From the NCBI GenBank assembly GCA_964504655.1, contig CAZDFD010000004.1, positions 33,014 through 97,013 of the forward strand: a DNA stretch of 64,000 nucleotides, read 5' to 3'. How positions within the stretch are numbered: the stretch's first letter is position 1; every line of letters starts with the position of its first letter. The position numbers and the translations under genes were made by a program. The DNA comes from JANXAZ01 sp964504655 (GTDB lineage: Bacteria; Pseudomonadota; Alphaproteobacteria; Geminicoccales; Geminicoccaceae). The notes beneath the pieces are model-generated. The model made no database searches and had not been told where the DNA came from. It saw nothing but the letters and a program-made list of their open reading frames with translations. Below, piece after piece: positions 8,917 to 17,401 of this stretch.

Positions 8917-8954
8917 GACGACCGGCGGGGGACCCTTCCCCCGCCGGCGTCGTC
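8917..8954 (+). terminator. GC-rich stem-loop, likely transcription terminator or mRNA-end structure
   Basis: A 15-base left arm (8917-8931) pairs with 8938-8954 around a six-base loop, with a two-base bulge. It starts eight bases after the stop of the MBL gene. There is no run of T after it, so it may slow or stabilise rather than terminate by itself. Confidence 0.55.
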
Positions 8955-8991
8955 CGCCGACCGGGGCGGCGGACGGCGGGCTTGGCCGGTC

Positions 8992-10131
8992 GTGCGGCTG
9001 GCGGTGCTCCTGCTCGCGCTCGCCGCCCCGGCCGTGGCCCACGACGGCACCAGCTACGGCGGCGTCTATCGCTCGCGCGATCTGGGCGCCTCCTGGCTCG
9101 CCATCGACGTCGGGCTGTTCCTGCGCTCGGCGATCGCGCTCGCGGTCGACCCGGCCGACCCCGCGCGTCTCCTGCTCGGCACCGACATCGGCCTGCTCGA
9201 GACCCGCAATGGCGGCCGGCAATGGCTGCGCGCGGCGGACGGCCCGAGCCAGGGCCCGGTCACCGCGGTGGCCTTCGCCCGCCGGGGCGGGCTCGCGGTG
9301 GCAGCGGATCCGGGCGGGGTGCACCGGCTCGGCGAGGCCGGCTGGCAGCCGGCCCGGGCGCCGGCCGCGGCGCTGCCGGTCCGTGCCCTGCTCGCCGGCG
9401 CCGCGCCCGGACGTTTCTACCTGCTCGGCCGCGCCCGGCTGTTCCGCAGCGAGGACGGCGGCCGCAGCTTCGCGCGGGTCGCGGACGACCTGCCGAGCAC
9501 CGCCCGGATCCAGTCGGTGGCACTGCTGGCCCGCCCCGAGGAGCGGCTCCTGGCCGTGATCGACGGCCGGCTGCACACGAGCGACGACGGCGGCCGCCGG
9601 TGGGTCGCGCGACCGACCCCGACGGCGCTCGACCTCGTCGAGGCCGATCCCTGGGTCGAGGATCGCGTCTGGGTCGCCGGCGGCGACCGGGTGCTCGTGA
9701 GCGACGATCGCGGCCTGAACTTCCGGCCGGCCGGCCGGCCGCTGCCCGACCCGCAGACGCCGGTGCGCGGCATCGCAGCCGATCCGGCGGCGCGGATCCT
9801 GCTCGTCTCGAGCCATCGCGGCCTGTACCGCAGCGAGGATGGCGGCGAGCGCTGGCTGGCCCAGGAGGGCAACCTGCCGGCACACCAGGAGTCCGGGCCG
9901 CTGGCGCGCGATCCGGGCGACCCGGGCACGGTGCTCGTCGCCTACTCGCTGCAGCCCTATGGCGAGATCTGGCGGGACGCCGTGGCCGCCGCCGACCGGC
10001 TGGCGGGCCCGCGGCCCTGGCGCACGGTGGCGCTCGCCGGCGGCGGGCTCGGTGCGCTCGCCGGCGTGGCACTGGGCCTGGCGCTCCTGCGGCGCGCCCG
10101 CCGGCCCGACGCGACCCGGGCGGCCGGGTGA
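8992..10131 (+). CDS. Exported sialidase-like/BNR-repeat beta-propeller, C-terminally anchored
   Basis: About 379 residues. The N-terminal signal (RLAVLLLALAAPAVAHDG) is followed by five Asp-box repeats of the form S-x-D-x-G-x-x-W/F (SRDLGASW, SEDGGRSF, SDDGGRRW, SDDRGLNF, SEDGGERW), the mark of BNR/Ycf48-like propellers. A C-terminal hydrophobic helix ends in basic residues (LALLRRARRP), so the propeller likely faces the periplasm on a membrane anchor. I chose GTG 8992, downstream of the hairpin; an ATG at 8884 would overlap the MBL gene. Lack of sialidase catalytic residues suggests a binding or assembly role. It overlaps the next gene by GTGA. Confidence 0.75.
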   Translation: MRLAVLLLALAAPAVAHDGTSYGGVYRSRDLGASWLAIDVGLFLRSAIALAVDPADPARLLLGTDIGLLETRNGGRQWLRAADGPSQGPVTAVAFARRGGLAVAADPGGVHRLGEAGWQPARAPAAALPVRALLAGAAPGRFYLLGRARLFRSEDGGRSFARVADDLPSTARIQSVALLARPEERLLAVIDGRLHTSDDGGRRWVARPTPTALDLVEADPWVEDRVWVAGGDRVLVSDDRGLNFRPAGRPLPDPQTPVRGIAADPAARILLVSSHRGLYRSEDGGERWLAQEGNLPAHQESGPLARDPGDPGTVLVAYSLQPYGEIWRDAVAAADRLAGPRPWRTVALAGGGLGALAGVALGLALLRRARRPDATRAAG

Positions 10132-11102
10132 TCGCGCGGCGGACCCTGGTCGCGACCACCGCCGCGGCGATCGGCGCCGGGGTCGCTGCGGCCGGCTACC
10201 GGCTCGCCGCATCCGCCCGGCCGCGCTTCGTCGAGCTGGCGATGAGCGAGCCCGGCGATATCCCGACCGCGATCGCCGTCGGGCCCGACGGCACCGTCTG
10301 GTTCACGCTGGACAATGCGGCGGCGATCGGCCGGATCCGCGACGGCCGGCTGGAGCGCCTGGCCAAGCCGGGGCGGAACCTCGAGCCGGTCGGGCTCGCC
10401 GTGACCGCCGACGGGGCCGCCTGGTTCGCCGACCTGCCGGCGCACGCGCTGCTCCGGGTCGACCCGTCCGGGGCCGTGAGTTCGGTCGCGCTCGGCACGC
10501 CGACCGTCCGGGTCGGCCGGATCGCCGCCGCCCGCGACGGATCGCTCTGGTTCGCCGAGGGCGCCATGCACAGCATCACCCGCCTCGCGGGCGGGGTCCT
10601 GACCCGCCATTCGGTGCGCTACGTCGACGCCGGGCCGTTCGGGGTCTCCGTGGCACCCGACGGCGTGGTCTGGGCGACCCTGCAGCGGGCCGGCCGGCTC
10701 GTGCGGATCGAGCCGGGCGGGCGGGTCGAGCTGGTCGAGCTGCCGCGCAGCGCCGCGGCACCCTCCGACCTCGTGGCGCACGCCGACGGCAGCGTCTCGG
10801 TCCTGGCGTTCCGCGGCAACCGCATCCTGCGCTGGCGCGCCGGCCGCATCGAGGAGGTCGAGCTCGGCCACGAGAGCGCCGGGCTCAGCGGCCTCGCGGC
10901 GGCACCGGACGGCAGCCTCTGGTTCGCCATGGCGCGGCGCGGCGCGCTCGGCCGGCTCGCCGGCTCCAGGATCGAGACCTTCCCCCTGCCGCGCGGTCGT
11001 GCCCTGCCGTTCGACGTCGCGGTCGATCCGGCCGGCACGGTCTGGTACACCGACATCGCGGGCTTCGTCGGTCGCCTGGAGGGGGTGACGGCGGCGGTCT
11101 GA
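10128..11102 (+). CDS. Virginiamycin B lyase-like/NHL-type beta-propeller, exported
   Basis: 324 residues, starting with a GTG that overlaps the stop of the preceding gene. The N-terminus (IARRTLVATTAAAIGAGVAA) has twin arginines and looks like a Tat or Sec signal. About six repeats of the form D-G-x-x-W-F follow (DGTVWFT, DGAAWFAD, DGSLWFAE, DGVVWAT, DGSLWFAM, AGTVWYTD), as in Vgb-like streptogramin lyases and SMP-30/NHL propellers. The antibiotic lyase activity is not implied; most such proteins have no known function. Coupling to a second propeller suggests a two-subunit extracytoplasmic complex. Confidence 0.75.
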   Translation: MIARRTLVATTAAAIGAGVAAAGYRLAASARPRFVELAMSEPGDIPTAIAVGPDGTVWFTLDNAAAIGRIRDGRLERLAKPGRNLEPVGLAVTADGAAWFADLPAHALLRVDPSGAVSSVALGTPTVRVGRIAAARDGSLWFAEGAMHSITRLAGGVLTRHSVRYVDAGPFGVSVAPDGVVWATLQRAGRLVRIEPGGRVELVELPRSAAAPSDLVAHADGSVSVLAFRGNRILRWRAGRIEEVELGHESAGLSGLAAAPDGSLWFAMARRGALGRLAGSRIETFPLPRGRALPFDVAVDPAGTVWYTDIAGFVGRLEGVTAAV

Positions 11103-11123
11103 GGGGTCGCGGCCGCGTCTCCC

Positions 11124-12986
11124 TCATCCCTCGACGGCGACGTGGCGGGACCGCGCCACGCAGCCGGCCGGCGCGGCCTCGGCGCGGGGGTCCTCGGCCG
11201 TGAGGCTCGCCGCGGCCGGATCGGGGGACCGGCGCGGCCGTCGGGCGGCCGGCACCTCGCCGGCGGCCGCCGAGCCGGCGGCCGGCCAGTGCCGGTCGAG
11301 GTGCGCGAGCGTGCGCGCCACGAGGATCGCGCGGGAGGCCGGATCGCTGAAGGCGTGGTTGGCCTCGGACAGGACCTCGACCTCGAGCGCGTCCTCCTCC
11401 AGCCGTCCGCGCCGCCCCCGGATCACCCGGTCGAACAGCGCCAGCCCGGGGTCGTCGGCGGCGTAGAGGACGAGGACGCGGACACCGCGCCGGGCGAGCC
11501 CGGCGAGCCAGCGCCCGGGCCGGGAGAGGCCGGCCGCGAGCCGCCCGGCCGGGCCCGGCAGCCGCAGCGCGAGGCGGGCGGCGAGCCGCTCGCCCAGGAC
11601 CCGGACCGCCGGCACGAGGTCGCCGCGGCCGCGCAGACCCTGCCACCAGGTGGTGGCGCGCGACAGCGTCGCGAGGATCGCCCGGGTGCGCGCGAACACC
11701 AGGGGATGGAAGGGCCGCCAGCCGAACCGCGGCAGGTTGACGAGCACGAGCCCGGCGAGGCGCGGGTGGGCGCGTGCGGCGTGGAAGGCCATGAAGGCGC
11801 CGGAGCACACCCCGACCGCGACCACCCGCCGCGCGCCCTCGGAGGCCAGGAGCTCGACCCCCTCGTGGACATCGGCGAGCGCCGCCCGACGATAGATGTC
11901 GGCCCGCCGCTCGCCCGGCAGGAGGTCGCTGTCGCCGACCCCACCCAGGTCCATGCGCAGCGTGCCGATGCCGTGACGCGCCGCCGCGCGGGCGAGCTCG
12001 ACGGCGGCCCGCCCGGGCCCGACCCGGTGAGTGGCACCGGTGTTGAGGATCAGGAGGGCGGGGCGGTCGAGCGCGAGCCGGCCGCTGCCGGCCGGCCGGG
12101 TGAACACGCCGGCGAGGCGTGCGCCCACCCCGAACCTGCGGATCTCCTCGACGAAGCCGGGCCCCGCCAGACGCGCGGGCGCGGGCGCGGCGGGCTCCTT
12201 CGACGACCGCTCGGCCGCGGCGGGCGCACCGCTCTCGAGCCAGGCGGTGAGCCCTCTGAAGCAGTCGGCCGGCGACTGCGAGAGGATCGGATCGCGGACC
12301 AGCTCGGCATAGCCCGCGAGCGGCTCGGCCTCGAGCGCGACCCCGGCCCGCCGCCAGCTCGCCAGGAGCCCGGCGGGGAGCCGCACGTCCGGCCGCTCGA
12401 GCAGGAGGACGCGGCGCGCCGGCGGCTCGGGGCGGGCGAGCGGGTCGAGCCCGGCCAGCGCCGCCAGGGCCGGCGCCTCCAGGAGGAACCCGCCGGCGAC
12501 GAGGCCACCTTCCGCCAGGACCGCCGAGCCGTGATCGTCGGGGCCGCCCTCGGCCAGCCGGGCCCAGGCGCGCAGCTCGCGCACGCAGGCCCGCCCGGAT
12601 GCCGGCGGCGCGAGCAGGGCGAGCCGCTCGACACCACCCAGGCGGAAGGCCGCCTCGGCTGCCAGCAGCGCTCCGAGGCGCAGCCCCACGAGGGCGAGCT
12701 CGCTCGCCTGCGTGTGGCCCCGGAGCCAGCCGGCGGCGGTCGTGACCGCTTCGACCCAGGCCTCGACGAGCGGCGTGCCGGGCGCCGGATCGAGCGAGTC
12801 GCCACTGCCCGGCAGGTCGAGGCGAAGGCACGGCAGGCCGCCGGCCGCTAGGTCGTCGGCGAGCCGACGCAGGCTGCGGTGCACGCACAGGGCCTCGAAA
12901 CCCCAGGGAGGGCACAGGATCACCCCGCGCCGACCCGGCGCGGGATGGAGCCAGCCGGCGCATCCGGCGATCGCCACCGGGATCAC
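11124..12986 (-). CDS. Double alpha/beta-hydrolase protein of the carrier-protein operon
   Basis: 620 residues made of two alpha/beta-hydrolase domains (about 1-260 and 275-600), each resembling hydrolases associated with exosortase A systems. In domain 1 the nucleophile elbow reads GLRLG (101-105), with arginine where serine is expected, so it is probably inactive. In domain 2 the elbow is GVCSG (393-397), giving Cys395 as nucleophile, with Asp512/513 and His545 (NHAF) completing a triad. The GTG start at 12986 overlaps the GH2 stop and follows GGAGG. No signal peptide. It is the last gene of the six-gene operon and is inferred to release or transfer a thioester-bound product. It converges on the propeller genes. 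Confidence 0.75.
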   Translation of the reverse strand: MIPVAIAGCAGWLHPAPGRRGVILCPPWGFEALCVHRSLRRLADDLAAGGLPCLRLDLPGSGDSLDPAPGTPLVEAWVEAVTTAAGWLRGHTQASELALVGLRLGALLAAEAAFRLGGVERLALLAPPASGRACVRELRAWARLAEGGPDDHGSAVLAEGGLVAGGFLLEAPALAALAGLDPLARPEPPARRVLLLERPDVRLPAGLLASWRRAGVALEAEPLAGYAELVRDPILSQSPADCFRGLTAWLESGAPAAAERSSKEPAAPAPARLAGPGFVEEIRRFGVGARLAGVFTRPAGSGRLALDRPALLILNTGATHRVGPGRAAVELARAAARHGIGTLRMDLGGVGDSDLLPGERRADIYRRAALADVHEGVELLASEGARRVVAVGVCSGAFMAFHAARAHPRLAGLVLVNLPRFGWRPFHPLVFARTRAILATLSRATTWWQGLRGRGDLVPAVRVLGERLAARLALRLPGPAGRLAAGLSRPGRWLAGLARRGVRVLVLYAADDPGLALFDRVIRGRRGRLEEDALEVEVLSEANHAFSDPASRAILVARTLAHLDRHWPAAGSAAAGEVPAARRPRRSPDPAAASLTAEDPRAEAAPAGCVARSRHVAVEG

Positions 12987-15499
12987 GGGGTGCCTCCGCA
13001 CCGCACGGTGCCGGCCGCGTAGGCGAGCGGTGCCGGGCAGTCGAGGCTGCCGACCCGGCCGCGGGGCGATCCTCCGGGCTCGCCGCCGAGGGGCTCCAGG
13101 CGGACCAGCCGGTCGTCGCCGGGCGGCAGATGGAACCAAGCCCGGGCGGCCCGGAAGGCCGGGTCGTCGACCTGCACGAAGCGGGCGAGCCGTCGGCAGC
13201 GCAGCCGGAGCGCCCAGCCGCGCTCGTCCTGCTCGAGGTCGACCTCGAGCCCCGGATCCGGCCACCCGGGTGCGAGCCCTCCCGGCAGATGGACCGCCTC
13301 GTCGAGAAGCTCCCCGGTCGGCGGGTCGATCGCCCGGGCGACCACCGCATCGTGCTGCGGCGGGCCGAAGCGGTAGGCGCGGGTCAGGTCGTGGAAACCC
13401 GCGAGCAGCGCGTCGGCCGGGACGGTCACGCTGCCGCGCCCCGCCACGCCGAGCTCGCGCGCGCCGCGCGCCACGATGGTGCGGCCGTCGCGCAGGCAGA
13501 CCAGGTCGAGGCGGATCGGGCGCGGCTCGGCGCGCTCGTTGAGGAGGTGGAGGGCCAGACCGTCCAGGCCCTCGTCGGTGAGCAGCAGCTGGAGCGGCTG
13601 CAGCACCTGGGCCATCCCGTGCCAGGCGGGCTTCGGCGACCCGAACGCGTCAAGGAGCCCGAAGCCCATTCCCGGCGCCAGATCGCGGGCGTGCCAGACG
13701 AGCGCGCCACGACAGGGCGATCCGGGACGGCGCCATTCGCCCAGGACGCGGCGGACGAGCTCGACCGACACCGCCCGGGACAGCTCGAGCCAGCGCTCGG
13801 GATGCTCCCGCCGCAGGCGTCGGGCGGGCAGGCCCGTGAGCTCCTCGAGATAGTGCTCGCGGACGTCCTCGAAGTCCCAGCTGGCGTCCCGGTCGCGCGG
13901 CACCAGCGCCTTCCAGCGCGGATCGTGGCCGACGCCGACCCTGGCCTCGACGATGCGCGCGAGGCTCGCCGGCTCCGGCAGCTGCGCCAGGGCCAGGCAC
14001 TCGGCCGCGAACCGCGGCGGCGCGGCGCGCGCCTCGGCGAGCGGTCGCAGATAGGCGCCGACGCCGTAGGCGTGGCTCGGCCCTTCCCCGACCGAGAAGG
14101 GCTGCGGTCCGCCCTCGGGGGTGTGCGGAAGGAACGCCAGCCCCGGCCGCCGCCGCTCGACCAGCGCCTCGATCTCCCGGGCGAGCGCGGCCCAGCGCGG
14201 TGCGGCCCCGGCCCACTGGCCCATCATCGCCGCCTGCTGGGCGATCTCGCTGCCACCGCACAGGAGCGCGAGGGAGGGGTGGCGGGCGGTCCGGTCGAGC
14301 AGCTGTTCGACCTCGGCCAGGAGCGAGGCTCGCCAGGCGGGATCCTCGAGGGGATAGTCGAGATTGGCGAGCATCAGGTCCTGCCAGACCAGGATGCCGA
14401 GCTCGTCGCAGAGCTCGTGGAAGCCGTGGTCCTCGTAGACGGCCACGCCCGGGACGCGCAGCATGTTGGCGCCGGCCTCGCGCAGGAGCCGAAGCGCCGG
14501 CGCGCACGCCGCCCGACTGCCGTCGAGGGAGACCGGATCGACCGGCATCCAGACGGCGCCGCGGGCGAAGACCGGGACGCCGTTCACGCGGAAGCCGAAG
14601 CCGCGGCCGTCCGGCCCGCGATCGACGGTGATCGTGCGGAACCCGACCGATCCGAGCTCGAGCCGCTCGCCGCCGATCCGGAGCGCGAGCGGATGGAGGC
14701 GAGGCTCGCCATGGGTCCAGGGCCACCAGGGCTCGACGCCGGCGAGCTCGAGCTCGACCCCGAGCCGCCCGGGACCGGCCCGCGACAGGGGCAGGGGGCG
14801 ATCCCCGAGCAGCGCCACGCCATCCGGCAGGGGCCCGTCCCGCCAGTCGGCCGCGAGCTCGAGCGCGAGCCGCGCGGAGCCGCCGGCCCAGCCGGTCCGA
14901 AGGCGCAGCTCGCGGACCTCGAGCGGCCCCGTCTGCTCGACCAGGGCGAGGCCGCGCCAGGGCCCGACGATGTCAACGGGCGGGCACCAGCCCGGCATGT
15001 GCCCGATGAGCGTGGTGCGGACGTGCCGCAGACCGGGCGTGGCGATCATCGGCACCGGCCAGCGGCCGCGCGACGGCCGCGTCGCCAAGGCCGGCGCCAG
15101 GGCGCGGAAGACGAGGTACAGGCTCTCCCCACCCACGAGCTCGACGGGGAGCCGGTGGGCCCGGAACATGCTCTCCGAGCGCAGCAGCAGCCGGTCGTCG
15201 AGCCAGACCTCGGCGAGCGTGGCGAGCCCGTCCAGGACGAGCGTGCAGCGGCCCTGGTGGGCGAGGTGCAGCCGGTACCAGGCGTCCCGGTCGTGCAGCG
15301 GCGTCGGGCGGGCGCGCGACCAGAGGCCGGCCGCCTCGAGCGCCTGCGCGACCGTTCCCGGGACCGGCGCGGGTATCCACTCGAGGCTCGCCGGCAGCTC
15401 GCCCGGTCGGGTCGCGGCGCCGGGTGGGGTGAGCGCCAAGGCGAACCCCCGATCGAGCGGGATCCGGCGCTCGCTCGTGCCGGCCAGCGGCCGGGTCAC
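12983..15499 (-). CDS. Glycoside hydrolase family 2, beta-mannosidase-like, cytoplasmic
   Basis: 838 residues with the GH2 layout: sugar-binding jelly roll (about 35-190), immunoglobulin-like domain, then TIM barrel. The acid/base glutamate is seen as Glu418 in LLCGGSEIAQQ, and Glu500 in RFAAECLAL fits the nucleophile position. GFRTITVD and NGVPVFARGAVWMP match beta-mannosidase-type members. There is no signal peptide, unusual for polysaccharide use but fitting an intracellular glycoside intermediate. The GTG start at 15499 shares GTGA with the DUF1839 stop, and its own stop overlaps the hydrolase start. Substrate unknown; beta-mannoside or another beta-glycoside is inferred. Confidence 0.8.
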   Translation of the reverse strand: MTRPLAGTSERRIPLDRGFALALTPPGAATRPGELPASLEWIPAPVPGTVAQALEAAGLWSRARPTPLHDRDAWYRLHLAHQGRCTLVLDGLATLAEVWLDDRLLLRSESMFRAHRLPVELVGGESLYLVFRALAPALATRPSRGRWPVPMIATPGLRHVRTTLIGHMPGWCPPVDIVGPWRGLALVEQTGPLEVRELRLRTGWAGGSARLALELAADWRDGPLPDGVALLGDRPLPLSRAGPGRLGVELELAGVEPWWPWTHGEPRLHPLALRIGGERLELGSVGFRTITVDRGPDGRGFGFRVNGVPVFARGAVWMPVDPVSLDGSRAACAPALRLLREAGANMLRVPGVAVYEDHGFHELCDELGILVWQDLMLANLDYPLEDPAWRASLLAEVEQLLDRTARHPSLALLCGGSEIAQQAAMMGQWAGAAPRWAALAREIEALVERRRPGLAFLPHTPEGGPQPFSVGEGPSHAYGVGAYLRPLAEARAAPPRFAAECLALAQLPEPASLARIVEARVGVGHDPRWKALVPRDRDASWDFEDVREHYLEELTGLPARRLRREHPERWLELSRAVSVELVRRVLGEWRRPGSPCRGALVWHARDLAPGMGFGLLDAFGSPKPAWHGMAQVLQPLQLLLTDEGLDGLALHLLNERAEPRPIRLDLVCLRDGRTIVARGARELGVAGRGSVTVPADALLAGFHDLTRAYRFGPPQHDAVVARAIDPPTGELLDEAVHLPGGLAPGWPDPGLEVDLEQDERGWALRLRCRRLARFVQVDDPAFRAARAWFHLPPGDDRLVRLEPLGGEPGGSPRGRVGSLDCPAPLAYAAGTVRCGGTP

Positions 15500-16482
15500 G
15501 GGAGCGGCCTCGGTCGCGGCCGGAGAGCGGCCAGGGCCGAAGCCCGCGACCGATGGATCCGGTCGAGGAACGGGCCGGGATCGACCGGCCGGCGGCGATG
15601 CACCGCCCGCGCCAGCTGCAGCTGCAGGAGCCGCGCCTCGCGCGCCACCTCGAGGCACGGCTCGATCGCGGCGACACCGCCCGGAGCCCCCACGGCGGCG
15701 AGCCAGTGCAGGTGGCTCGCGAGCAGCTCGAAGGCGGCGCCCAGCTGCCGCGGCAGGTTGAACGCCCAGCGGTGGAACGCCTCGAGCGGGCCCGCCAGCA
15801 GCCGGTCCAGCTGGCCCGGGAGGTCGGCGCGCCAGGCCTCGATCGGATCCTCCTCCGGCAGGCTCGCGAGGTGGACGGCCAACCGCTCGCGGGCGATGCG
15901 CGCGAGGGCCCCGGCGCCGGGGGCGCGGCGCCGCTCGACCAGCTCGGCGTAGGGCGGCAGGAGATCGGGGCGATCCGCATGCCCGGGACCGCGGCGCAGC
16001 AGGCCGTCGGCGTCCACCCCTTCGACCTCGAACCAGCCGGCATTGTGGACATAGGCGAGCCGGCCGCGGTCGGGGTCGAGCGCGGTCACGGCGATCGTGG
16101 TCTTGGCGTGCTCGCGGTGCCAGGTGGTGGCGCGGGTGTCGGGCAGATGGAACGCGTCGACCTCGAGCAGCACGAGGCGGCCGCGGGCGAGCTGCGCCGC
16201 GACGTGCGGCTCGATCCCCTCGAACAGTGCGAGCTCGACGACGCGCAGCCCGAACAGCGCCTCGAGGTCGGCCAGGGGCGGCTTGAGGAAGGTGAACTGG
16301 TCGCCCTCGTAGGTCACCGCCGCGGCGAACCCGAGCGCCGCCTCGGGCGGATGGCCGAGCGCCGCCAGGAGCTCGATCCAGAGATCGGCGTAGCAGGAGG
16401 TCTCCGGCCACAGCCGCCCGGCATCGTGCAGCGGGTGCGGCGCGCGCGGCCCGCCCGCCAGGGCGACGAGCGGGCCGGCCAC
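15496..16482 (-). CDS. DUF1839 protein, candidate aminoacyl transferase
   Basis: 328 residues, GTG start four bases after the ligase stop. It matches the DUF1839 family found beside amino acid:carrier-protein ligases. Visible landmarks are Cys30 in ETSCYADLW, a strand VLLEVDAFHLP (about 104-114), His122/His125 in WHREHAKTTI, and Asn147 in AYVHNAGWFEVEG. The order Cys, His, Asn/Asp with an intervening VD...LP strand resembles papain/C39-like acyltransferases such as BtrH of butirosin synthesis. That comparison is my inference. The C-terminal half is helical. If correct, it would move the aminoacyl group from the carrier protein to an acceptor. No signal peptide. Confidence 0.75.
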   Translation of the reverse strand: MAGPLVALAGGPRAPHPLHDAGRLWPETSCYADLWIELLAALGHPPEAALGFAAAVTYEGDQFTFLKPPLADLEALFGLRVVELALFEGIEPHVAAQLARGRLVLLEVDAFHLPDTRATTWHREHAKTTIAVTALDPDRGRLAYVHNAGWFEVEGVDADGLLRRGPGHADRPDLLPPYAELVERRRAPGAGALARIARERLAVHLASLPEEDPIEAWRADLPGQLDRLLAGPLEAFHRWAFNLPRQLGAAFELLASHLHWLAAVGAPGGVAAIEPCLEVAREARLLQLQLARAVHRRRPVDPGPFLDRIHRSRASALAALRPRPRPLP

Positions 16483-16486
16483 GGCG

Positions 16487-17401
16487 TCAGCTCCAGAGCA
16501 CCGCCCGCACCGCCGACGGCCAGGCGCGCGGGTCGAGCCCGTGATGGCGGAGCAGGCCGAGCGCCAGCCGCTCGAGCCCGAAGCCGACGCAGGCGCTGTG
16601 GGCGACCTCGCCCGCGGCGGTGCGCAGCTCGAAGGCGCGGCCGAAATGGTCCTGATGGTAGTTGAACGACAGGCAGGCGGTCGGCGGCGCGCCCTCCAGG
16701 ATCGGCACCAGCAGCTCGAACTTGAGGCCCTGGTCGCGCTGGCTCGTGGCCATCACCCTACCGCCCCGGCCGAAGAACGGGTCGTGCGCGACGTCGACCG
16801 TGCAGGGCAGGGCGAGCCGCTCGACCAAACGCTGGCCACGCTCGAGCCAGAGGGCGCGGAAGGCCACGACCTGCTCGGCGCTGCCGAGGCGGACCTGCTC
16901 GCGCATGCGGAACAGCTGCAGACGGGTCGGCTCGTCGGAGGGCTCGTGGCGGAAGCACCAGGAGGAGACGTCGACGAGCGCCCCCCCGGCCGGCAGCGGC
17001 CCGCGCGCCGCGAGCGTCGGATAGACCGGGTAGCAGGCCGCCGGGGTGAGCACGAGCCGGGTCGGGCGCTGCGCGGCGGTCCAGTCGCGCCCCGCCTGCA
17101 GCTCGGCCAGGAGCGTCTGGTGCAGGCGCTCGTCGCCCGCGAAGGCGTGCACGGTGCCGGCCAGGTGCGGGAAGCTCTTGAAGTAGCCGCTGCGCTCGAA
17201 CACCGGCCGCGGCAGCGCCGGCGGGAAGCGCAGGAGCTCGGCCGCGTCGTCGCGGGCGAGCTCGCTCACCAGCGCCTCGATCCGGTCGAGGACGTCCTCG
17301 AGCAGGGCGCTGCGGCCGTAGAGCCCGGGCACGCCCGAGGGGACCAGGAGGCCGGCCTCGATCAGACGGCCGAGAAGGTCGGTCTCGAGGGTGATGGTCA
17401 T
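16487..17401 (-). CDS. Amino acid:[carrier protein] ligase (class II seryl-tRNA-synthetase-like)
   Basis: 304 residues, the truncated class II synthetase core without a tRNA-binding arm. Motif 2 is visible as CFRHEPSDEPTRLQLFRMRE and motif 3 as GFGLERLALGLL. Cys123, Glu168 and Cys271 have the same spacing (45 and 103 residues) as the zinc ligands Cys131, Glu176 and Cys279 that I recall for the Bradyrhizobium enzyme Bll0957. Such enzymes activate an amino acid (glycine or alanine in the known cases) with ATP and attach it to the phosphopantetheine of a small carrier protein rather than to tRNA. The ATG at 17401 overlaps the dehydrogenase stop (ATGA). The partner is the carrier at 18546-18809. 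Confidence 0.88.
   Translation of the reverse strand: MTITLETDLLGRLIEAGLLVPSGVPGLYGRSALLEDVLDRIEALVSELARDDAAELLRFPPALPRPVFERSGYFKSFPHLAGTVHAFAGDERLHQTLLAELQAGRDWTAAQRPTRLVLTPAACYPVYPTLAARGPLPAGGALVDVSSWCFRHEPSDEPTRLQLFRMREQVRLGSAEQVVAFRALWLERGQRLVERLALPCTVDVAHDPFFGRGGRVMATSQRDQGLKFELLVPILEGAPPTACLSFNYHQDHFGRAFELRTAAGEVAHSACVGFGLERLALGLLRHHGLDPRAWPSAVRAVLWS

Noticed and set aside
10128..11102. Antibiotic (streptogramin B) resistance lyase
   Set aside because: The match is only in the repeat pattern shared by many propellers, so resistance is not claimed.
15500..16411. Extension of the GH2 frame upstream through the DUF1839 gene
   Set aside because: The extra 300 residues are Arg/Ala/Gly-rich shadow of DUF1839; the GTG at 15499 matches the coupled start.
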